This document shows, one piece after another, positions 26,405 through 32,998 of a stretch of 64,000 bases of DNA. The first letter of the stretch is position 1, and each line of letters starts with the position of its first letter. The stretch is from Pseudomonas sp. PB120 (lineage in GTDB: Bacteria; Pseudomonadota; Gammaproteobacteria; Pseudomonadales; Pseudomonadaceae). The stretch is from contig NZ_RWIN01000125.1 of NCBI RefSeq assembly GCF_009761815.1, positions 50,713 through 114,712 of the forward strand. The letters run 5' to 3'. The translations under genes and the position numbers were made by a program. The notes under the pieces are model-generated. The model searched no databases. It worked only from the letters and a program-made list of their open reading frames with translations, and was not told the origin of the DNA.

Positions 26405-27331
26405 TCAAGGGCGATAAATGATCGCCGAACCCCAGGACAGGCCGACCCCGAAACCGCTCAGCGCGACGCGCTTCCAGCTGGAATCGAGAACGTGTTTTTC
26501 CAGGAGCAACGGAATGCTCGACGACACGGTATTGCCGGTCTCGACCATGTCCTTGATGAACTTTTCCGGCTCACCTTCGAAGCGTCGCGCCACCGCGTCG
26601 ACAATTGCCGCGCTGCCCTGGTGAATGCAGAAGGCATCGACATCGTCAGCGGTCAGTTGCGAATCGGCCAGCAGTTCATGCAAATGCGCCGGGACTTTGA
26701 GCAGTGCGAAGTTGAACACCTGGCGGCCGTTCATGAAGAACACGCCATCGGTCACTTTCAGGTGCGGTGCACCGGAACCGTCGGTGCCGAACTTCGCCTT
26801 GCCCAGCAGCCAGGGTGCGTTTTCGCCCATCCAGGTCGCGGTGGCGGCGTCGCCGAACAGCATGGTGGTGTTGCGGTCTTCCGGGTCGACAATCTTCGAA
26901 TACGGATCGGCGGTGATCAGCAGACCATTCTTCAGGCCCGCGGCTTCCATGAAGCCCTTGATCGCGTAGAGGCCATAGACATAGCCGGAGCAGCCCAGGG
27001 AAATGTCGAATGCCGCCACGGTCGTTGGCAGGCCCAGTTTGTCCTGAACGATGGCCGCGGTGTGTGGCAGGCCTTCTTCGTCACCGTTCTGGGTGACAAC
27101 GATCAGCACGTCGATGGCTTCACGTTTCAAATCAGGGGTGTTGGCGAACAGCGCGTTGGCTGCTTCGACACACAGGTCCGACGTTTCCTGACCATCGTCT
27201 TTGCGTGGCAGGAAAGCGGAACCGATCTTGCCCAGGATGAATTCTTCATCCTTCTCGAATTTTGCACCTTGTGCGTAATTGTCCACGCCGGCTACAGGAA
27301 CGTAGCTCGCAATGCTTTTTATGCCAATCAT
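26405..27331 (-). CDS. 3-oxoacyl-ACP synthase III-like protein of the flagellar glycosylation island
   Basis: A 308-residue KAS III (FabH) homologue. The catalytic triad is visible: C114 in DISLGCSGY, H237 in FCIHQGS, N267 in ETGNTVSS. I start it at MIGIKSIASYVP (27331). FabH enzymes condense acetyl-CoA with malonyl-ACP, but a KAS III homologue is also part of the P. syringae flagellin glycosylation island (orf3, downstream of fgt2), so the likely role is making or transferring an acyl group for the flagellin sugar. It is flanked by terminators on both sides and is probably monocistronic. Confidence 0.88.
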   Translation of the reverse strand: MIGIKSIASYVPVAGVDNYAQGAKFEKDEEFILGKIGSAFLPRKDDGQETSDLCVEAANALFANTPDLKREAIDVLIVVTQNGDEEGLPHTAAIVQDKLGLPTTVAAFDISLGCSGYVYGLYAIKGFMEAAGLKNGLLITADPYSKIVDPEDRNTTMLFGDAATATWMGENAPWLLGKAKFGTDGSGAPHLKVTDGVFFMNGRQVFNFALLKVPAHLHELLADSQLTADDVDAFCIHQGSAAIVDAVARRFEGEPEKFIKDMVETGNTVSSSIPLLLEKHVLDSSWKRVALSGFGVGLSWGSAIIYRP

Positions 27332-27400
27332 TACGGCTTCCCAATAATAAACAGCCCAATACCACCGCTCGTAATGATTCGAGGGGCGCCGACAAACAAA

Positions 27401-27426
27401 GAAAAACGTCGCCCCGAAGAGGCGAC
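27401..27426 (-). terminator. rho-independent terminator after pseI
   Basis: On the minus strand GTCGCC-TCTTCGG-GGCGAC forms a 6-bp stem and is followed by GTTTTTC. It lies between pseI and the KAS III-like gene, and marks the end of the rfb-pse transcription unit. Confidence 0.78.
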
Positions 27427-27559
27427 AGCGGGAAGAGCAAAGGGCTATCACTGGGCCAGACACAGACCAGGCGCCACCTTCCCGATTGATACAATACAGT
27501 GAAGATGCGCGTTATGACTCGCAGGTCACGCTATTTTGCCGAATCAAAGCGATGAGCCG

Positions 27560-28612
27560 TTATTCGACCAACGACCAGTCCAGCGGCGTCCCACGCTTGA
27601 TGGCGTGGCGCGCGCGGCGTTCCAGAAGGGTTTGCGCGTGTTTGGGGGCCAGCCCCAGGCCTGGACGAATGGCGCGCACATTGGCGCTCGAGAACGCTTC
27701 ACCGGCCACCATGTCCTGAGTGACATACAGCGACCGCCGGTACACCAGCGACTTCTGCTCGGCTTCGGTGACGCCGTAATGCACCTGGCCCATGGCCTGC
27801 CAGGCGCGCTCGGTTTCGATCACCAGGCTCGCCAGTTCAGCGGGCTCCAGTGAAAAACTGGCGTCCACGCCACCGGCCGAGCGGTCGAGGGTGAAGTGCT
27901 TTTCCACCACCGTCGCCCCAAGCGCCACTGCCGCCACGGACACGCCAACGCCCATGGAGTGATCGGACAGGCCGACTTCACAGCCGAACAATTCACGCAG
28001 ATGCGCAATCGTGCGCACGTTGCTGTTGGCGGGCGTCGCCGGGTAGGTGCTGGTGCATTTGAGCAAGACCAGGTCCTTGCAGCCGGCCTCGCGGGCGGCG
28101 CGCACGGTCTCGTCGAGTTCGGCGATGCTGGCCATGCCAGTGGAAATGATCAACGGCTTGCCCGTCGCGGCCACCCGCCGAATCAACGGCAGATCAGTGT
28201 TCTCGAAACTGGCGATCTTGTAAGCCGGCACGTCGAGGCTTTCGAGAAAGTCCACGGCGCTGTCATCGAACGGCGTCGAGAAGGCGAGCATGCCCAATTC
28301 CTTGGCCCGGGCGAAAATCGGCGCGTGCCATTCCCAGGGCGTATGCGCCTTTTCGTACAGCGCGTACAGCGAAGTACCGGCCCACAGGCTGTTCGGGTCC
28401 TTGATGAAGAACTCGCCCTCGGACAGGTCCAGGGTCATGGTCTCGGCGGTGTAGGTTTGCAGCTTCAAGGCATGCGCGCCGGCCTTGGCCGCGGCGTCGA
28501 CGATCTGCAGCGCCACCTCAAGGGACTGGTTATGGTTGCCACTCATTTCGGCAATGATGAACGGCGGCGCATCGGCACCGATGGAGCGATTGCCGATCTT
28601 GAAACTAGTCAT
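27560..28612 (-). CDS. pseI: pseudaminic acid synthase PseI
   Basis: A 350-residue NeuB-family enzyme that condenses phosphoenolpyruvate with 2,4-diacetamido-2,4,6-trideoxy-altrose to pseudaminic acid. The TIM-barrel start PPFIIAEMSGNHNQSLEVALQIV, ALKLQTYTAETMT, KDLVLLKCTSTYPA and SDHSMG are typical; a C-terminal SAF (antifreeze-like) domain (about 285-345) follows. The DLSEGEFFI stretch is more typical of PseI than of sialic acid synthase. I chose the second ATG (28612), with AAGGA 8 nt upstream. It overlaps the previous gene by 8 bp. Confidence 0.94.
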   Translation of the reverse strand: MTSFKIGNRSIGADAPPFIIAEMSGNHNQSLEVALQIVDAAAKAGAHALKLQTYTAETMTLDLSEGEFFIKDPNSLWAGTSLYALYEKAHTPWEWHAPIFARAKELGMLAFSTPFDDSAVDFLESLDVPAYKIASFENTDLPLIRRVAATGKPLIISTGMASIAELDETVRAAREAGCKDLVLLKCTSTYPATPANSNVRTIAHLRELFGCEVGLSDHSMGVGVSVAAVALGATVVEKHFTLDRSAGGVDASFSLEPAELASLVIETERAWQAMGQVHYGVTEAEQKSLVYRRSLYVTQDMVAGEAFSSANVRAIRPGLGLAPKHAQTLLERRARHAIKRGTPLDWSLVE

Positions 28613-30110
28613 TGCTGTCATCCTTCAATACGCGCGTGAACGCGCAGGCACTCTGAGTAAAACCGGCTTCGCGGAACACTTTCAACGAGGGCTGGTTCTC
28701 TGGCAACACTTGGGCCGTGATGGCCTGCAGTTGCGGCCAGAGGGCGCGCACGAACGCTTCGCCTTGCGCCAATAGCGCCCTGCCCCATCCCAGGCCGAAT
28801 CGACCTTCGAACAGGTAAATCGAGACCTCCGTTTCAACGTCGCGCAGGTCGTAACGCAGCACACCGACCGGGCCGTCATCGGCTTCGGCGATCAGCAGCA
28901 AACGCTGCGGATTGCTCAAACTGGCCGTCAGCCAGTCTTGATGTTGCTGCCAGTCAATGATGCCGGAGTCCAGCGACCAGCGCCGCACCGCTTCGGCATT
29001 ACGCCCGTCGAACAGCAACCGTGCGTCGTCTGACGTTGCCGGACGCACCCGCAACACCGCACCGGCCAGCGCTGCCGCAACGCGCTTCGCGCCCCGACCA
29101 TCGACCAGCTGCCGCGAACGTTCGGCCAGGCTCTGGCGCAGCCCTTGATTGCCGGCGACAAAACCGATCGCCTGACGCAATTGTTCAACGCTGACCTGCT
29201 CGCGAGGCCCCAGGTACACATGCGCGCCCGACGTTGCCATCACCTCGCCATTGGCTTGCTGATTATTCGACACCGCGATGCAGATCGTCGGCAGCCCCAG
29301 GGCCGCGCGCTCCCAACTGGTACCGCCGCCGGCGCCGACAAACAGGTCGGCCTCGGTCATCAATCGGTAGAAGTCGCTGACAAAACGGTGCAGGCGCCAG
29401 TTCGGACGATTGGCCGCCAGCCGCTGCATTTTTTCCCAGGCCGGGTTCTCGGCACCGGCCACAAAATCGACTTCAAGCCCGGGCAATTCTGCCAGCGCCA
29501 GCATCGCGTGGTGCGTCTGCATCGCGGCATCGAAGCCGCCGAAGTTCACCAGCACCCGCTTCGCCCGGGGTTTGATCTCGATCGCCGCGCCGCAGAATTC
29601 CTCTCGCAGCAGGGCAAAACCCGGGCCGAGCAACGCTTGGCATCCGCGTGGCAGCAACGCGGTGTAAGCCTCCGGCGTGCCGGACAAATTCTGATTGAGC
29701 AGCAGATCGACGCTGTAAGTGCGCGTCGCCAGGTCGTCCACCGCGGCAATCCGTGGCGCCCAGTGTCGGGCTGCGGTTTGCCAATGATGATCGAGGCCGT
29801 AGTGGTCGACGATGATCCAGTCATACGCCGATTGGTTTTCCAGCGCGAGTGCCAATGCATCGATGTCCGCCTGCCACGGCAACATCGATTCGATGGCCTG
29901 CTGCGGGTCTTCATCGGGATAACGAGCCGGCAGCGCGAAGGTTTCAAAACCTTCCGCCGCGAGCATGTCCAGCCGATGCCCGGGCAACTGGCGGCAGGCA
30001 AACGCGACGTGCGAGCCTTGCTGGCGCAAGGTTCTGGCCAGCGGCAACAAGCGAGCGATATGGCCGCTGCCAATGGTGGGCGACGCATCGGCGCGAATCA
30101 GCACTCTCAT
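28605..30110 (-). CDS. pseG: fused PseG (UDP-sugar hydrolase) and PseH (N-acetyltransferase)
   Basis: A 501-residue fusion of two pseudaminic acid steps. Residues 1 to about 340 are PseG: MRVLIRADASPTIGSGH with the catalytic histidine H17, then a GT-B-like fold (NFGGFDAAMQ, VGAGGGTSWERAALGLPTI). From about 346 a GNAT domain follows (LRVRPATSDDARLLFDGRN, VSIYLFEGRFGLGWGRALL), corresponding to PseH, which acetylates the 4-amino group before PseG removes UDP. In Campylobacter and Helicobacter these are separate proteins. It overlaps pseF by 4 bp. Confidence 0.92.
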   Translation of the reverse strand: MRVLIRADASPTIGSGHIARLLPLARTLRQQGSHVAFACRQLPGHRLDMLAAEGFETFALPARYPDEDPQQAIESMLPWQADIDALALALENQSAYDWIIVDHYGLDHHWQTAARHWAPRIAAVDDLATRTYSVDLLLNQNLSGTPEAYTALLPRGCQALLGPGFALLREEFCGAAIEIKPRAKRVLVNFGGFDAAMQTHHAMLALAELPGLEVDFVAGAENPAWEKMQRLAANRPNWRLHRFVSDFYRLMTEADLFVGAGGGTSWERAALGLPTICIAVSNNQQANGEVMATSGAHVYLGPREQVSVEQLRQAIGFVAGNQGLRQSLAERSRQLVDGRGAKRVAAALAGAVLRVRPATSDDARLLFDGRNAEAVRRWSLDSGIIDWQQHQDWLTASLSNPQRLLLIAEADDGPVGVLRYDLRDVETEVSIYLFEGRFGLGWGRALLAQGEAFVRALWPQLQAITAQVLPENQPSLKVFREAGFTQSACAFTRVLKDDSND

Positions 30111-30802
30111 TGCACTTCACCACCGGCCTTGAGCGCGGCGTACAGGTATTCGGCACGCTTCCAGTCTTCGGCGGTGTCGATGTCTTGCACCAGATGCCTG
30201 GGCAGGATCACCGGCAGGCTTGCCGTCGAAAACAACGCATCACCGCGCAGCCAGGCGTCGCTGCGCCCCCAATAAAACTGGCCGGCGTCCTGGAAGGCTT
30301 CAGGGAGATCCTGGGAACGGGTCTGGCGAAATTCCGGGTAGAGCGACGTCAAGGCGCCCTCCTCGTCGAGGACCAGCGCACGCTGCACCGGGAAGCCGAA
30401 ACCGGCGACGGAAAACGCGAAGGACTTGTGTGGATGCTGGACCAGCAGCTCCTGCCCCTGACGCAAATAACGCGCCTGCAACAGCGGCGCAGTGGCATAG
30501 ATGCAACAGGCAAAATCGAACGCCGGCAGTTGCTGCAAGGCATGCACCACGACCGCCGCGGTGCCGGTGAAATCGTCGGCCAGTGCCGCGGGCCGCATAA
30601 ATGGCACTTGCGCACCGTGCGCCCGCGCCACGTCGGCGATTTCTTCATCGTCGGTGCTGACGATCACCTGATCGAACAGGGCCGAATCCAGTGCGGTGCG
30701 GATCGACCGGACGATCATCGGCACACCGTCGAACGGCTTGAGGTTCTTGCGCGGGATTCGCTTGCTGCCGCCACGCGCTGGAATGATCGCAACGCTGCTC
30801 AA
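30107..30802 (-). CDS. pseF: pseudaminic acid cytidylyltransferase PseF
   Basis: A 231-residue CMP-sugar synthetase that activates pseudaminic acid with CTP. The N-terminal motif AIIPARGGSKRIPRKNLKPFDG and DQVIVSTDDEEIADVARAHGA are diagnostic. No ATG is available at the correct place; the likely start is a TTG at 30802 with GAGGAG 7 nt upstream, just after the pseC stop. A longer frame to 30862 would overlap pseC and lacks a ribosome site. Confidence 0.93.
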   Translation of the reverse strand: MSSVAIIPARGGSKRIPRKNLKPFDGVPMIVRSIRTALDSALFDQVIVSTDDEEIADVARAHGAQVPFMRPAALADDFTGTAAVVVHALQQLPAFDFACCIYATAPLLQARYLRQGQELLVQHPHKSFAFSVAGFGFPVQRALVLDEEGALTSLYPEFRQTRSQDLPEAFQDAGQFYWGRSDAWLRGDALFSTASLPVILPRHLVQDIDTAEDWKRAEYLYAALKAGGEVQ

Positions 30803-30806
30803 GGTC

Positions 30807-31970
30807 TTACTCCTCAAGGACCAGCCGCCGCAAATGCTCGACCACGTAGTCCTGTTGTTCATCGCTCAGCAAGGGGAACAGCGGCAGGCTGATCGCCTCG
30901 GCGTAGTAACGTTCGGCCTGCGGAAAATCGCCCCCGGCGAAACCCAGGTCGCGATAGTACGGCTGCAAATGCACCGGGATGTAATGCAGGTTTACACCGA
31001 CGCCGGCAGCCCGCAAGCCTTCGAACACCTGTCGATGGCTGAGGCTGATCCGGTCCGTCTGCAACCGCACCACGTACAGGTGCCACGCCGACTCAGCCTC
31101 GGGTTGCGCACAGGGCAACGTCAGGGGCAGGTCGGCGAGCAACCGCGCATAACGCGCCGCCAGTTCCCGTCGACGTTCGATAAAACCGTCCAGCTTGCTC
31201 AACTGCGACAGGCCGAGGGCGGCCTGCAGATCAGTGATTCGGTAATTGAAGCCCAGCTCTACTTGCTGGTAATACCAAGGGCCGTGACTGGCTTCGGTCA
31301 TCTGTCGCGGATCGCGGGTCATGCCGTGGCTGCGCAGGCGCTGCAAACGCTCGGCCAGCTCCGGGCGGTTGGTCAGGACCATGCCGCCCTCGGCGGTGGT
31401 GATGATCTTCACCGGGTGGAAACTGAACACCGTCATCGCCGCGAACTCACCGCAACCCACAGGACGCCCGGCGTAGCTCGCGCCGACCGCATGGGAGGCG
31501 TCTTCGATCACGGTAAAGCCATAACGCTCCGCCAGCCCGGCGATCATGCGCAAGTCGCAACTCTGGCCGGAGAACGCCACCGCCACCAGCACCTTGGGCA
31601 AGGTGCCGTCGCGCTCGGCCTGTTCAAGTTTTGCCGCCAGCCCATGGGCGTCCAGATTCCAGGTCAGCGGATCGATGTCGACGAAGTCGACCTCGGCCCC
31701 GCAGTAGCGACCGCAATTGGCCGATGCCAGGAAGGTGTTGGGCGTGGTCCACAGCCGGTCGCCCGGCCCGAGCCCCGCCGCCAGGCAGGCGATGTGCAGC
31801 GCCGCAGTGGCGTTGCACACGGCCACCGCGTGACGGGCCTGGCACCGTTCGGCCATGGCCTGCTCGAATCGCTCGATGGTCGGCCCTTGTGTCAGCCAGT
31901 CGGACTGCAACACGGCGACAACCGCATCGATGTCTGCCTGATCGAGACTTTGCCGACCATAGGGAATCAT
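30807..31970 (-). CDS. pseC: UDP-4-amino-4,6-dideoxy-AltNAc transaminase PseC
   Basis: A 387-residue PLP aminotransferase of the DegT/DnrJ/EryC1 class. K188 in FSFHPVKIITTAEGG is the Schiff-base lysine. The start IPYGRQSLDQADIDAVVAVLQSDWLTQGP is typical of PseC. It aminates the 4-keto product of PseB. It overlaps pseB by 4 bp (ATGA). Confidence 0.95.
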   Translation of the reverse strand: MIPYGRQSLDQADIDAVVAVLQSDWLTQGPTIERFEQAMAERCQARHAVAVCNATAALHIACLAAGLGPGDRLWTTPNTFLASANCGRYCGAEVDFVDIDPLTWNLDAHGLAAKLEQAERDGTLPKVLVAVAFSGQSCDLRMIAGLAERYGFTVIEDASHAVGASYAGRPVGCGEFAAMTVFSFHPVKIITTAEGGMVLTNRPELAERLQRLRSHGMTRDPRQMTEASHGPWYYQQVELGFNYRITDLQAALGLSQLSKLDGFIERRRELAARYARLLADLPLTLPCAQPEAESAWHLYVVRLQTDRISLSHRQVFEGLRAAGVGVNLHYIPVHLQPYYRDLGFAGGDFPQAERYYAEAISLPLFPLLSDEQQDYVVEHLRRLVLEE

Positions 31971-32968
31971 GCCGACAGCTCCGCGTGCAGGTCAGCGATC
32001 TGGCCCACCGAGAGGAAGTGCGGGTTGGTGTCGGAGCGGTACTCGAAATCTTCGCTCACTGGCCGGCCCCGCTCGCCCAGTTTGTCCACGGCAAAATCCA
32101 CATCGACGCTGGTGAAGCGAATCGACGGCTGGATCGTGTAGTGGTCGGCGAACTCCAGGGTCATGCGGGCATCGTCCAGCGGCACCATCAGTTCATGGAG
32201 TTTTTCGCCCGGACGAATGCCGACGTTTTTGTGCGGCAGGTGCTCGGCCATGCCCCGAGCCAGATCGACGACGCGAATCGACGGAATCTTCGGCACGAAC
32301 ACTTCGCCGCCATGCATGCGGGCGAAGCTGTCGAGCACGAACTGCACGCCGTGATCGAGGGTGATCCAGAAGCGCGTCATGCGCTCATCGGTGATCGGCA
32401 GCTCTTGCGCGCCTTCGGCGATCAGCTTGCTGAAAAACGGCACGACTGAGCCGCGCGAGCCGGCCACGTTGCCGTAGCGCACCACGGCAAAGCGAGTCTG
32501 CTGTTCGCCGGCAATGTTGTTGGCCGCCACGAACAGTTTGTCCGACAGCAGTTTGGTCGCGCCGTACAGGTTGATCGGGCTGGCCGCCTTGTCGGTGGAC
32601 AGCGCGACGACTTGCTTCACGCCGTTGTCGATGGCGGCGGCAATGATATTTTCCGCGCCGTTGACGTTGGTGCGAATGCATTCTGTGGGGTTGTACTCCG
32701 CCGCCGGCACTTGCTTGAGGGCGGCGGCGTGCACCACGTAGTCGATGCCGCGCATGGCCTGACGCAAACGCTCGCCATCGCGCACGTCGCCCAGGAAGTA
32801 ACGCATGCACGGCGCGTTGAACGTCTGCTGCATTTCGTATTGCTTGAGCTCATCGCGCGAAAACACCACCACGCGCTTGGGCTGGTATTGCTCCAGCAAC
32901 CGGCGGATGAAGTTGCGCCCGAACGAGCCGGTGCCGCCGGATATGAAAATCGATTTACCGTTGAACAT
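31967..32968 (-). CDS. pseB: UDP-GlcNAc 4,6-dehydratase (5-inverting) PseB
   Basis: A 333-residue short-chain dehydrogenase/reductase. GGTGSFG (residues 11-17) binds NADP. The catalytic TDK is 125-127 and the YxxxK motif is Y135-K139, in the FlaA1/PseB arrangement. It carries out the first step to pseudaminic acid, removing water from UDP-GlcNAc and inverting C5. First of the contiguous pse genes, 30 bp after the large glycosyltransferase gene. Confidence 0.95.
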   Translation of the reverse strand: MFNGKSIFISGGTGSFGRNFIRRLLEQYQPKRVVVFSRDELKQYEMQQTFNAPCMRYFLGDVRDGERLRQAMRGIDYVVHAAALKQVPAAEYNPTECIRTNVNGAENIIAAAIDNGVKQVVALSTDKAASPINLYGATKLLSDKLFVAANNIAGEQQTRFAVVRYGNVAGSRGSVVPFFSKLIAEGAQELPITDERMTRFWITLDHGVQFVLDSFARMHGGEVFVPKIPSIRVVDLARGMAEHLPHKNVGIRPGEKLHELMVPLDDARMTLEFADHYTIQPSIRFTSVDVDFAVDKLGERGRPVSEDFEYRSDTNPHFLSVGQIADLHAELSA

Positions 32969-32998
32969 GCCGCGAATCCTTTTACCTGTGCACCAGAC

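Noticed and set aside
27332..27400. Sigma54 promoter for the KAS III-like gene
   Set aside because: I scanned the gap for GG-N10-GC on the minus strand and found none; a sigma70 candidate was too weak to list.
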